NCBI GenBank assembly: GCA_964474905.1
Contig: CAYYUP010000018.1
Span: 1 to 64,000 of the forward strand
DNA length: 64,000 nt
From: JADJRG01 sp964474905
GTDB lineage: Bacteria > Myxococcota_A > Polyangia > Nannocystales > Nannocystaceae
Direction of reading: 5' to 3'
Both the position numbers and the translations under genes were made by a program. This document shows positions 33,344 to 42,109 of the stretch, one piece after another (within the stretch, counting starts at the first letter, position 1; the number at the start of each line of letters is the position of its first letter). A model generated the notes under the pieces. It did not search any database and had not been told where the DNA came from. It saw only the letters and a program-made list of their open reading frames with translations.

Positions 33344-34396
33344 TTGACCGCTGCACCTGTGAAGCTCACCTTCGACGATCATGTCCCCCTCCAGCGAGTC
33401 CTCGGCTCTGTCGGTGAGGGCACCGCAGCCGAAGACATCGCGAGGAGTACCGGCGTTGCGCTCCACCTTCGGGGTAGCGAGGTCACGCTGGCCGGAGAGG
33501 CATCGGAGGTCGCGCTGGTCGAGCGCCTGCTCCGCCAGATGTACGCACTCGCAAAGGGCGGCACGCCGCTCTGTCCCGCGGACTTGAGCCGGGGTCTTGC
33601 TGTGCTCCGCCGCGATCCCTCCGCCGAACTCCGGGTTGTCTTTCAAGATGTGATCCTCAGCAAGTCCGGGAGTCGCCGACCGATAGCTCCCCGAAGCCTC
33701 GCCCAAAAGCGCTACGTCGACTGCATTCGCCGTTACGATCTGTCCTTTGGGGTAGGTCCTGCTGGCACCGGCAAGACCTACCTGGCGGTGGCGATGGCGA
33801 TCCGCAATCTCCTCGACAAGAAGGTCCGGCGGATCATCCTCGCCCGCCCGGCGATCGAGGCCGGCGAGAGCTTGGGCTTTTTACCGGGCACCATGGAGGA
33901 GAAGGTCAGCCCCTACATGCGGCCCCTCTACGACGCCCTCAACGACATGCTCGACCCCGAAAAAGTGCTGCGAATGATGGAGCAGCGGGTGATCGAGATA
34001 GCGCCGCTCGCCTACATGCGCGGGCGCACCCTGAGCGATACTTTTGTCATCCTCGACGAGGCCCAAAATACGACGGTCGAGCAGATGAAGATGTTCCTGA
34101 CCCGGCTCGGTGTCGGCACCAAGGCGGTCGTCACCGGCGATCCCAGCCAGATCGATCTGCCCAACGGTCAGCGCTCTGGGCTCGCGCACGCGATCAAGAT
34201 CCTCCGCGATGTCGAGGGCGTCGCGATCGCACCCTTCACCGCTGCCGACGTGATGCGACACGCCCTGGTCCAGCGGATCATCCTCGCCTACGATCACGAT
34301 CGGCAGCATCGATCTCGGCCGCGATCAGGCCCTCGCGAGCACGCCCACCGCCGCAGCGAGCGGAGCAACGGCGCCGACGACTCGGGCGTTCACTGA
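33344..34396 (+). CDS. PhoH-family ATPase
   Basis: 350 aa. A KH-like N-terminal domain (1-100: ALHLRGSEVTLAGEASEVALVERLL) precedes the ATPase with Walker A GPAGTGKTYLAV (about 138-145) and Walker B TFVILDEAQNT. GRTLSDTF and TGDPSQIDLP are family hallmarks. PhoH/YbeZ proteins act with YbeY in rRNA processing, and ybeY lies three genes downstream. The start is TTG at 33344 with GGAG 4 nt upstream. A Ser/Arg-rich tail follows the domain. Confidence 0.92.
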   Translation: MTAAPVKLTFDDHVPLQRVLGSVGEGTAAEDIARSTGVALHLRGSEVTLAGEASEVALVERLLRQMYALAKGGTPLCPADLSRGLAVLRRDPSAELRVVFQDVILSKSGSRRPIAPRSLAQKRYVDCIRRYDLSFGVGPAGTGKTYLAVAMAIRNLLDKKVRRIILARPAIEAGESLGFLPGTMEEKVSPYMRPLYDALNDMLDPEKVLRMMEQRVIEIAPLAYMRGRTLSDTFVILDEAQNTTVEQMKMFLTRLGVGTKAVVTGDPSQIDLPNGQRSGLAHAIKILRDVEGVAIAPFTAADVMRHALVQRIILAYDHDRQHRSRPRSGPREHAHRRSERSNGADDSGVH

Positions 34397-34574
34397 GCGG
34401 CTGACAAACACATGTAAAATGTGTCAATAACGACGTTCTGTGGCATTTTCCGCGTTCGCTTGGATCCTCCAAGCGGACGCGGTTGCCGTTCTGGGAGGAC
34501 AGTGCTGCCTGGACCTGGATGTCGTCTCGATGCCGCTTGCGTCGGAGAGGCGGACCCTCCACTCTCCTCGGCCC
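34397..34574 (+). promoter_or_regulatory. Upstream region of the TldD-like gene with ACACAT-N5-ATGTGT operator-like palindrome
   Basis: The inverted repeat ACACAT (34408-34413) / ATGTGT (34419-34424) overlaps a TAAAAT box (34415-34420) in an AT-rich island, the layout of a repressor operator on a promoter. The rest of the interval has no feature that could be supported. Confidence 0.4.
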
Positions 34575-36284
34575 ATGCCGCGTCCAGCCTCCGCTCCCGA
34601 CACCGACAAGCTCCTCGACGTCATGCGCCGCGAGCTTCGGCGATCCATGCAGGGACTGCGGGTTCCCGGGGCTCCGCGGCCCTACCACATGCACTACACG
34701 CTTCGGCGTACACACGCGCTCGAACTCTCGTCGGCGTACGGCTCTCTGCTGGCGGCGCGGCAGAGCACCAAGGGGCGACTCTACGTCGAGATCCGGGTCG
34801 GCAATCACAACTTCGACAACGTGATCGACGGCGGGCTCGACGATGATGCCGCAGATCTCGAGAGCGCCGAGTGGGTCGAAGCTCCCGACGATCTCGACCC
34901 TCTCGGCCTGCAGATCGCGCTCTGGAAGCTCACTCAGATCAAGTTCGACGAGGCCGTTGAGGACTACTGGGATCACCGCAAGGCGATGGTCTCCGAGTAC
35001 CTCCGGGACGAGGTTGGCGCGCTTACCCGCGACCGCCCGGCTGTCCACCGCGAGCCGCTTTCGGACGCCTCGTTTCCCCGCGTGGCCTGGGAGTCGATGC
35101 TCTGTGCGCTCTCTCGCCGGTTTCTCGATCACCCCGAGATCTACGACCCCGGTATCGAACTCTTTGCCGAGCGTGTCCAGCGTTGGACGGTGACCAGCGA
35201 TGGCGCTGAGATCTGTACCGAGGATACCTATGTCGGCCTGGTGGTCGAGGGTTGGGTGCTCACCGAAGAGGACGGCGTCTACGTGCACGGCGCTCGCGAG
35301 ATTTACCTCCGAGCGATCGAGGATGTGCCCGACACAGAGGCGCTCGGCGTCGTTGTCGATGAGGTGATAGGCGAACTCGCCGAACTGCGAAAAGCGCCGA
35401 GTCCGGGCGCTTACATCGGCCCTGCGCTGCTCAGTGGGCAGGCGGCGAGTACTCTTTTTCACGAGGCTTTGGGCCATCGCCTCGAAGGCGAGCGGTTGGT
35501 CGCCCGCGGCGAGAGCAAGACTTTCGCCCATAAACGCGGTGAACGGATCCTGCCGGCGGGTCTCGACGTCTACGATGATCCGACGATCGAGCGCTTTGCA
35601 GAACATGCTCTTTGGGGCAGCTACCGGATCGATGCCGAGGGCATGCCGGCTGTTCGGGCAAAGCTGGTCAGCGACGGAATCCTCCGCGGTTTTCTCCAGA
35701 GTCGGACGCCGATCCCCGGATCGTCAAAGTCCAACGGTCACAGCCGCCACGACGGCTTTCAGCGGCCTATGGCGCGCATGGGCACGCTCGTCGTCGAGGC
35801 TCGCGACGGCGGCGACGAGTGGAGTGTGTTGGTCGATCGCCTGATCGATCTGGCTCGAACCCAAGGGCGCAAGCAGGGTCTCATCATCAGTCACGTGCGG
35901 GCCGGCGAGACCTCCACCAGCGACTACGACTTTCAGGCTTTTAAAGGCGAACTCGCGGAGGTATTTGTCATCGACGTAAAGACCCGCAAGCAGACGCGGA
36001 TCCGCGACGTAGAGCTCATCGGTACTCCGCTCTCAGCGCTGCAGCGGATCGTTGGTCATGGTGGCGAAGTTGGCGTCGATCAGGGGCATTGTTACGCCGA
36101 GAGCGGCTCGGTGCCGGTGTCCGGGATCGCCCCGGCGATCCTGCTCTCAGAGCTCGAACTCCAGCAAAAAAGCACGACCGGCTATCACGAGCCGCTCTTG
36201 CCTCCGCCCTTCGCCGACGACGGCTCCCGGGGTCGCCGAGGCAAGCTCCGTGAGCGCGGCCGTAGGCGACCCAAGGCGAGCTAG
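34575..36284 (+). CDS. TldD/PmbA-family metallopeptidase-like protein
   Basis: 569 aa, longer than a standard TldD (about 480). The central HExxxH zinc motif reads FHEALGHRLEG. The C-terminal half has TldD-type segments (DDPTIERF, GSYRIDAEGMPA, LVSDGILRGFLQSRTP, GHSRHDGFQRPMARMGTLVVE, AESGSVPVSG). TldD normally forms a heterodimer with TldE that degrades unfolded peptides, but no tldE is in the window, so this protein may act as a homo-oligomer. The start is uncertain: ATG 34575 is preferred, and ATG 34530 or GTG 34440 are possible. Confidence 0.85.
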   Translation: MPRPASAPDTDKLLDVMRRELRRSMQGLRVPGAPRPYHMHYTLRRTHALELSSAYGSLLAARQSTKGRLYVEIRVGNHNFDNVIDGGLDDDAADLESAEWVEAPDDLDPLGLQIALWKLTQIKFDEAVEDYWDHRKAMVSEYLRDEVGALTRDRPAVHREPLSDASFPRVAWESMLCALSRRFLDHPEIYDPGIELFAERVQRWTVTSDGAEICTEDTYVGLVVEGWVLTEEDGVYVHGAREIYLRAIEDVPDTEALGVVVDEVIGELAELRKAPSPGAYIGPALLSGQAASTLFHEALGHRLEGERLVARGESKTFAHKRGERILPAGLDVYDDPTIERFAEHALWGSYRIDAEGMPAVRAKLVSDGILRGFLQSRTPIPGSSKSNGHSRHDGFQRPMARMGTLVVEARDGGDEWSVLVDRLIDLARTQGRKQGLIISHVRAGETSTSDYDFQAFKGELAEVFVIDVKTRKQTRIRDVELIGTPLSALQRIVGHGGEVGVDQGHCYAESGSVPVSGIAPAILLSELELQQKSTTGYHEPLLPPPFADDGSRGRRGKLRERGRRRPKAS

Positions 36285-36318
36285 CGATGCGGCTCGCCGG
36301 GCAGCGGAGCCTTCGGGC

Positions 36319-36324
36319 TATACT
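36319..36324 (+). promoter_or_regulatory. -10 box TATACT, leaderless-type, of the GAF/HD-GYP gene
   Basis: The box ends 8 nt before the ATG at 36333; no Shine-Dalgarno sequence is present. Confidence 0.4.
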
Positions 36325-36332
36325 GCTCGCCG

Positions 36333-38207
36333 ATGGGGAACACTGAGCTGGGCACGATCGAGGATGTGCACGCGGTCCTCGGCGAGCTCGCCAAGCGGGA
36401 TTGGCGGACAAAGTTCGCGATCCGCAAGGGCGGGCAGGGGCTGCTCACGCGCGGTCGAGCCCGGCTCGCCGTAGTTGGCCCAGGCGGCAGGCCAGTGGTC
36501 GATGCGGACATCACCGTTGCCTTTGCAGCTCCGGCCGAGCTCGGCGCTTTGCTCAATCGCTTGCCCAGCGATCGAGTTCTCTCCTACGAATTGCCGATCA
36601 CTGCCGATCGCCTGCGCCGGCTCGTCGTCGAGGCATTCCAGCTCGCACTCGCTGTCGGTCAGGCGCGCCTCACCGATCAACTCCTCGAGATCGGTCTGGC
36701 GCTCAACCACGAGCGTGATCCGCAGCGGGTTCTTGCGCTCCTCTTGAGCCACGCACGGTCGATGACCACGGCGGACGCAGGTTCGATCTATGTGGTCAAC
36801 CCGGACGGCACAAGCCTCAGCTTTCACACCGCACAAAACGAATCTCTACACGCGGATCTGGGCACGGCGACCCTGCCGATCACCGAGTCTTCGATCGTCG
36901 GCACCTGTGTGCTCTCCGGCGAAATCGTCAACCTTCCTGATCTCTACTCGGAGGCCGGACGTTCGGCGCTCGGGCGGGTTTTTGTCCACGATCGTTCGTT
37001 TGACGCTCAGACGGGCTACCAGACCCGATCGATGCTGACGGTGCCGATGTGTTCTCCCGATGGCGCGGTGCTCGGAGCCTTCCAGCTGATCAACGCCAAG
37101 CGTGATCGTCGGGCGCTGCGCAGGCCCGAGGATTTTGAGCGGCGGGTCAAGCCCTTCTCCAGCGAGGACGAACACCTCTGCGCTTCGCTCGCGGCCCAAG
37201 GCGCTGTTGCCCTCGAGAACGCGAACCTCTACGCCGAGATCCAGGGCCTCTTCGAAGGCTTTGTCCGGGCGAGCGTCAAGGCGATCGAGCAGCGAGATCC
37301 GACCACAAGCGGTCACTCGCAGCGGGTCGCGAACCTCACGGTGCGTTTTGCCGAGGTCGTCGACGGCCTCGCCAGCGGTCCCTACCAGGACACTCACTTT
37401 AGCCGCGATGATCTCAAGGAACTCGAGTACGCCGGGCTCCTGCACGACGTCGGCAAGGTCGGCGTGCGCGAGGAGGTGCTGGTAAAGCCCAAAAAATTAC
37501 ACGCCCGCCAACTCGGCCTGATCCACGGCCGCCTTGATCAAATGAAGCTGCTCGCCAGGATTGAACTCCTCGAGGGCCTGCTCGCAGAGGCCCGCTTGGG
37601 TCGTCTCGATGCCACACGCGAGGCCGCGCTGAAGGCCGCGTACGCAACTGTCGTTGCCGATGTCGAGGACTCCCGGGGCGTCGTGCTCACCGCGAATGAG
37701 CCTTCGCTGCTGCGCGAGGAGGTCTCGGAGCGGGTCCGTGAGGTGGGTCGTCGGATCTTTGTCGACGGCGAGGGACGGCAGGTACGGCTCCTCGACGACG
37801 AGGAGGTCGCGGCGCTCTTGATCACGCGGGGCAGCCTCACGCACGCCGAGCGTCTCGAGGTGCAGAGCCACGTCACCCACACCTACGAATTTCTGCGGCA
37901 GATTCCCTGGGGCAAGGCCCTGGCGCGCATCCCCGAGATCGCCGGAAAGCACCACGAGTACTTAAACGGCAGTGGTTATCCGCTGGGTCTCGAGGCCCCC
38001 GAAATCCCCGTGCAGGCGCGCCTGATGACGATCACCGATATCTTCGATGCGCTCACCGCAGCGGATCGCCCTTACAAAAAAGCGGTGCCGATCGGGCGCT
38101 CGTTCGACATCCTGCACGCGGAGTCGAGGGCCGGAAAGATCGAGACAGAGCTCCTCGAGATCTTCATCGAAAGCGGGATCTATAAAGTGATCGGCGGGAC
38201 TTCGTGA
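36333..38207 (+). CDS. GAF and HD-GYP domain phosphodiesterase with an insertion
   Basis: 624 aa. Residues 1-95 form an unknown N-terminal domain. A GAF sensor (about 125-320: DAGSIYVVNPDG, GYQTRSMLTVPM, LGAFQLINA) follows. The HD-GYP domain starts with SGHSQRVANLTVRFAE and LLHDVGKVGV (His371, Asp372) and ends with HHEYLNGSGYP (His540, His541, GYP). HD-GYP enzymes hydrolyse cyclic di-GMP. Between the HD and the next conserved helix lies an extra helical stretch of about 105 residues (385-490), absent from typical members. The gene sits between the TldD-like gene and ybeY and overlaps ybeY by 4 bp. Confidence 0.92.
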   Translation: MGNTELGTIEDVHAVLGELAKRDWRTKFAIRKGGQGLLTRGRARLAVVGPGGRPVVDADITVAFAAPAELGALLNRLPSDRVLSYELPITADRLRRLVVEAFQLALAVGQARLTDQLLEIGLALNHERDPQRVLALLLSHARSMTTADAGSIYVVNPDGTSLSFHTAQNESLHADLGTATLPITESSIVGTCVLSGEIVNLPDLYSEAGRSALGRVFVHDRSFDAQTGYQTRSMLTVPMCSPDGAVLGAFQLINAKRDRRALRRPEDFERRVKPFSSEDEHLCASLAAQGAVALENANLYAEIQGLFEGFVRASVKAIEQRDPTTSGHSQRVANLTVRFAEVVDGLASGPYQDTHFSRDDLKELEYAGLLHDVGKVGVREEVLVKPKKLHARQLGLIHGRLDQMKLLARIELLEGLLAEARLGRLDATREAALKAAYATVVADVEDSRGVVLTANEPSLLREEVSERVREVGRRIFVDGEGRQVRLLDDEEVAALLITRGSLTHAERLEVQSHVTHTYEFLRQIPWGKALARIPEIAGKHHEYLNGSGYPLGLEAPEIPVQARLMTITDIFDALTAADRPYKKAVPIGRSFDILHAESRAGKIETELLEIFIESGIYKVIGGTS

Positions 38208-38710
38208 GGCCGGTGATCACGGTGGCATCGGGGCTGCCGCTCTGGGTCCGTGGGCATCTGCGTCGAGAGCTTGGCCGCCGGGTCTGCCTCGCCGGTCGAC
38301 GACTCGGTCTGGGCACCTCGGAGATCGCCACAATCACCGTGCATCTCGTCAACGATCGGACGATCGCCCAACTCAACCTCGCGCATATGGGTAAGCGCGG
38401 GGCGACCGATGTGCTCTCGTTCCCTGGATCTGCACCTGTGTGCATTGGGGCGAACGGGCCTGTGCCGCTGCTCGGCGATATTGTTCTCTCCTGGCCCGCG
38501 ATCACTCGGCAAGCGCTCGGGGCGAGCGGGCCCGCCTACCTCGACGAGGCGACCGTGCTGACCCTCCACGGTCTGGCTCATCTGCTCGGTCATGATCATC
38601 GTCATCGTCGCGGGGGCAGGGCGATGCATCTCATCGAGCTCCGTGCTTTGGCGGCTGCGGGAGTCGCAGATATCGCTCGCCCCTATGGTCTGCGGCCTAT
38701 TTCGGTCTAA
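38204..38710 (+). CDS. ybeY: Endoribonuclease YbeY
   Basis: 168 aa zinc protein of the UPF0054 family required for 16S rRNA 3' maturation and quality control. The zinc site HGLAHLLGHDH is complete, and the upstream segment GATDVLSFPG is typical. The GTG start overlaps the stop of the HD-GYP gene as GTGA. With phoH upstream it forms the usual phoH-HD-ybeY neighbourhood, in which a 7TM-HD protein is normally in the middle. Confidence 0.93.
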   Translation: MRPVITVASGLPLWVRGHLRRELGRRVCLAGRRLGLGTSEIATITVHLVNDRTIAQLNLAHMGKRGATDVLSFPGSAPVCIGANGPVPLLGDIVLSWPAITRQALGASGPAYLDEATVLTLHGLAHLLGHDHRHRRGGRAMHLIELRALAAAGVADIARPYGLRPISV

Positions 38711-38809
38711 GGGTTGCAGTCGCGGGTCGCTGTTCTTCGGGTCAGCTGAGGCTGCCCCGGCCCGCCTTCGTTGCTTTACGACGGGGCGCAGGCCGCCTAT
38801 AACCGGCGT

Positions 38810-39894
38810 GTGATCCTCGCCAGCCTGGCAGCCCTCCTTTGNNNNNNNNNNCAGCGTCGACGGGCACCGGCATGGACAGCCAGGCGGGCGCACCGACACC
38901 GGCCGCTGCGGCCAGTCAAACAAACGCCGAGGCACCAACGCCGGTTGCCCCAGGCGGCCAAGCGGGCGCGGGTTTGCGGGTGGCGAGTGGGGCGAGTGGG
39001 GCGAAGCCCGCAACGCCTTCCAAGAAGGCGCAGAGTGCCGCAGAGCCGACCTGTGGCGGTGCTCCCTGCCGCCGTTGGCGACGGATCGCTGCGCCTGTGA
39101 TGTCGGCGATGCTTCCCGGCAGCGGGCAGATCGTCAACAACGAGCCTGGCAAGGGCATCGGCATGTTTCTTGGGGTGTTGGTGCTCGGTGGTGGGGCGGC
39201 AGCGATGCACTACACGCGGGATCCGCTCGATAACTCGACGCCTGGGCTCCGCGGCACGACCTTTGGCGCCGAGGTTGTCAACAGTGTCGGCTTTGGCGTG
39301 CTCTCCGGTGGGCTCAGCATGCTCTACGCCGCCCAAATCATGGACGCCTACGCCAGCGCCTCCGGTCAGGATCGACCGAATCCAGAGACCGCGCATCGCG
39401 TCGCTTTTCAGCTCCGGCGGATGGCCACGGTGGGTTACCGCGCGGGCGATCCTGCGGCCGCTTTCTTCGCCGATTGGAGCCTCAATTTCCTCGTTCAGGT
39501 CCGTGATCGTCTGAGCGTCGGCCTCAGCGATCTAAGCCTAAAGGTCGGCGACGAACGCACGACGATCCAGGCAGGCGCGCGGCTCCACTATCGTTTCTAC
39601 GATCGCGGGCGGCTGTGGATGGGAGCTGGCCTCGGGAGCATGCTCCAAGGGACAGTAGGGCGTCGGCACGAAGGCATCGGCGATGACACTCCCCCAAGCG
39701 TCAAGAGCAATGCCTTCTCGGCGATTCCCTACGGTGAACTCGACCTTCGCCTCTTTTTGCTCGATCGTTGGTCGCTCGACCTGACCCCGCGAATAAGTGT
39801 GCCCTTGGGTACCCGCTTTTACCGTGAGGATCTCGCGCTACCTGCCTATTCGGTCACCTTTGAACTCGGTACCGGCGTCGGAGTGTATTTTTAA
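38810..39894 (+). CDS. Exported beta-barrel-like surface protein, interrupted by a 10-N gap
   Basis: The start is inferred. GTG 38810 begins a signal-peptide-like VILASLAALL that runs into the gap, and a TATAAC box ends 6 nt before it. After the gap the downstream frame codes for an Ala/Pro/Gln-rich linker (to about residue 65), then PVMSAMLPGSGQIVNNEPGKGIGMF (DUF5683-like) and two membrane helices, followed by beta-strand-rich sequence ending in GTGVGVYF, a C-terminal aromatic residue typical of outer-membrane proteins. With 10 N the two parts are in different frames, so the gap length is wrong or a base is missing. Function unknown. Confidence 0.65.
38842..38851. other. Assembly gap (10 N)
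   Basis: Ten undetermined bases. The coding frames on the two sides fit only if the true length is 2 modulo 3. Confidence 0.98.
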
Positions 39895-40730
39895 TGCGAA
39901 CTCGTAGACCCGCGCAGGCCCGTACACAGGCGCTGCTGCGCACGATTCTGGCGGCCAGTCTCGGGCTTGCCTGTGCCCTTGGATATCGCGGTGTAACGAG
40001 CGTCGAGGCTGAGTTCTCGCTTGATGAGATCGACGCGATTCGCATCGATCTGCCGGATACGCCGATCTCCGTACTCGGTGATCCATTGGCGACGAGTCTC
40101 GAGGTCGAGGGTGCCTGGTACTCGGTCGGAGGATCGGCTTCGGTCGCCGCTAACAATACGACTGCGCCTCAATTTTTCTTCGCCCGGGAGGGTCGCTTTG
40201 CCGAACTCAGCGCAGTGATTCCAGTCGCCTCTGCGGATCTCGTAGACCTGGAGCTGGGCGGCGTGACCCTACCGCCCGACCTCGACCTGGAGCTCTGGAC
40301 CGGCGTCGGTGACATCGAGGTCGCGCAGGTCGAGGGCAACATCTCGGTCGACATCGAAGCCGGTCGAGTGACGATCTTCGGCGGCGCCAAGGGCATTGCC
40401 GTGCGCACTGGCGCGGGTGATGTCGAGATCGAGACCACCGGCAATACCAGTGTGACCACCGGTCGCGGTGATGTGCGCATCTCTCAGCTCGGTGCAGGCG
40501 GCAACGAGCTGGTCATCACTACACACTACGGCAGTATCGAGGCGACTCTGCGCTCCGACGCGAACCTCAGCCTCGACCTCAGGGCGAGCGGCGATATCCG
40601 GGTCCAGACCCGCACCGTATCGACGGTGAGCCAGGGCTCCTTCGTCCGGCAGGTCGGCAACGGCAACGTCAGGATTCAGCTAGACGCGCGCGGCGGAGAC
40701 ATCCGCGTGCGCCTCGATGAGACGCTCTGA
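39894..40730 (+). CDS. DUF4097-like beta-helix surface protein
   Basis: 278 aa, a signal peptide (ILAASLGLACALG, about residues 17-30) followed by a DUF4097-type repetitive beta-strand region: DIEVAQVEGNISVDIEAG, RVTIFGGAKGIAVRTGAG, DVEIETTGNTSVTTG, DVRISQLG and GSIEATLRSD. Each unit is about 18 residues with alternating strands. DUF4097 proteins are adhesin-like envelope proteins with no defined enzymatic role. The ATG shares one base with the stop of the preceding gene (TAATG), so the pair is cotranscribed. Confidence 0.85.
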   Translation: MRTRRPAQARTQALLRTILAASLGLACALGYRGVTSVEAEFSLDEIDAIRIDLPDTPISVLGDPLATSLEVEGAWYSVGGSASVAANNTTAPQFFFAREGRFAELSAVIPVASADLVDLELGGVTLPPDLDLELWTGVGDIEVAQVEGNISVDIEAGRVTIFGGAKGIAVRTGAGDVEIETTGNTSVTTGRGDVRISQLGAGGNELVITTHYGSIEATLRSDANLSLDLRASGDIRVQTRTVSTVSQGSFVRQVGNGNVRIQLDARGGDIRVRLDETL

Positions 40731-40845
40731 TTCGTCGCCTACCGGCAGAGGCGACCCGCGAGTTGCTGTTTTCCGGCGGTGAAGCGGAGAAGATGTGCTC
40801 CGGCCCTTGCCGGGTTTAGGGCGACCGTGCTACTCGCTCGGGGCC
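40731..40845. other. Region between DUF4097 gene and tRNA-Leu
   Basis: A 7-bp stem GTCGCCT/AGGCGAC (40734-40755) without a T-tract follows the gene and could be a weak terminator. TTGCCG with an 18-bp spacer to TACTCG is a poor promoter candidate for the tRNA. Confidence 0.35.
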
Positions 40846-40929
40846 GCCAGAGTGGTGGAATTGGTAGACACAGCGGACTCAAAATCCGCCGAGGTTTTCC
40901 TCTTGTCGGTTCGAGTCCGACCTCTGGCA
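40846..40929 (+). tRNA. tRNA-Leu (anticodon CAA)
   Basis: Class II tRNA of 84 nt with the acceptor stem GCCAGAG/CTCTGGC, D-arm TGGTGGAATTGGTAGACAC, anticodon loop CTCAAAA, a long variable arm, and T-arm GGTTCGAGTCC. CCA is not encoded. Confidence 0.97.
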
Positions 40930-41030
40930 AATCAGGACGCGCGGAGGGTGCGGTCGGGGCGTTGCCCTGGCCGCGGCTCCGCGGCAGCTTCCCCGGGAGC
41001 TGAGGATCTGGCAACCTGTGGAGACACGTC

Positions 41031-41642
41031 GTGCATGAGTCCAACGACATCGATGTGACGACCTCACTCACTCGGCACCTGCTCTGCGCTGTGCCCCAGC
41101 TTTCGGATCCCAATTTTGTGCGCTCTGTGGTGCTTGTCGTTGAGCACAACGAGGAGGGTGCTTTTGGCCTCGTGCTCAACAATTCGCTGCCTACGAGGAT
41201 TGCCGAGGTCACCGAATCACTCGGCCTCGAGTGGCACGGGCCGGCTGACCAAACGGTCAGGCTTGGCGGTCCGGTCGAGCCTGTCCGGGGTTTTGTGCTC
41301 CACGACAGCCTCGACTGGGATCCGCTTGCCGAGCCGATCTGCGAGGACCTCTTTCTCACCGCGACGCTCGACGCGATAAGCCCTGATGTTGGTATCGGCG
41401 GCGAGGGACGGCTGCTTTTCACGCTTGGCTACGCGGGCTGGGGTGAGGGGCAGATCGAAGCCGAGATGATCTCGGGAAGCTGGGTCGCGGTCCCGGTAGG
41501 CGGTCATGTCGGGGTCTCCGCGCGCTGGATTCTCGAGACTCCAGCAGAGTCCATGTGGTCCGGCGCACTCGCGGCGATTGGTATCGATCCGGCCCGTCTA
41601 GTCGGTCACCGCGGCATCGGCGAGCCGGCGGCAAAGGCCTGA
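41031..41642 (+). CDS. YqgE/AlgH family protein
   Basis: 203 aa. Family marks are HLLCAVPQLSDPNFVRSVVLVVEHNEEGAFGLVLN (split here by the spacing), RLGGPVEP and FTLGYAGWGEGQIEAEM. YqgE proteins (DUF179) are small cytoplasmic proteins linked to transcription or redox control but without a proven biochemical role. The GTG at 41031 starts the frame; the ATG 4 nt later is out of frame. It lies about 100 bp after tRNA-Leu. Confidence 0.9.
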   Translation: MHESNDIDVTTSLTRHLLCAVPQLSDPNFVRSVVLVVEHNEEGAFGLVLNNSLPTRIAEVTESLGLEWHGPADQTVRLGGPVEPVRGFVLHDSLDWDPLAEPICEDLFLTATLDAISPDVGIGGEGRLLFTLGYAGWGEGQIEAEMISGSWVAVPVGGHVGVSARWILETPAESMWSGALAAIGIDPARLVGHRGIGEPAAKA

Positions 41643-41728
41643 TCCGGGGCCGGTGGGCTCGGTTCTCGAGATCGAATTCGGCAGTGCATGCGCGGCACGT
41701 GCCGAGGTCGATTGGCCGCCACAGCCTC
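41643..41728. other. Convergent spacer with CGGCACGTGCCG palindrome
   Basis: Between yqgE and the DUF423 gene. A perfect 12-bp palindrome (41693-41704) has a GC-rich hairpin potential and no T-tract. Confidence 0.4.
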
Positions 41729-42109
41729 TTAGCGACGCATACGGAGGCCTTCGATCACCAGCGCAACCCAGCCACCGATGAGACAAAGACCACCGATGGG
41801 TGTGATCGCACCGAGCATGCGCGGGCCCAGGCCGGTGGCCAAGGGATAGAGCGTGCCAGCAAAGACGATGATGCCGACTGTGAAGAGCGTGATTGCGAGG
41901 CGTCGCAGCGGACGTGGATCCTGCTGGGCCCAGATCGATACGGCGAGCAACGCGATCGCGTGGATCTGCTGGTAGCGAGCTGCTGTTTGCCAGATTTCGA
42001 GGTTGCGGGCGTCGATGCTGCCGCGCAGGGCATGCGCACCAAAGGCCCCCGCCGCGACGCCCAGTGCCCCTAGAATTCCGGCAGCGATCACCCCATTGCG
42101 TGCGTTCAT
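41729..42109 (-). CDS. DUF423-family small membrane protein
   Basis: 126 aa with four predicted membrane helices. The N-terminal GILGALGVAAGAFGAHALRG, the middle YQQIHAIALLAV, and GTLYPLATGLGPRMLGAITPIGGLCLIGGW match DUF423 (YgdD-type) proteins of unknown function. The ATG overlaps the upstream stop as ATGA. Confidence 0.93.
   Translation of the reverse strand: MNARNGVIAAGILGALGVAAGAFGAHALRGSIDARNLEIWQTAARYQQIHAIALLAVSIWAQQDPRPLRRLAITLFTVGIIVFAGTLYPLATGLGPRMLGAITPIGGLCLIGGWVALVIEGLRMRR

Noticed and set aside
41693..41704. CGGCACGTGCCG as a terminator
   Set aside because: There is no T-tract on either side. It is left as a palindrome only.
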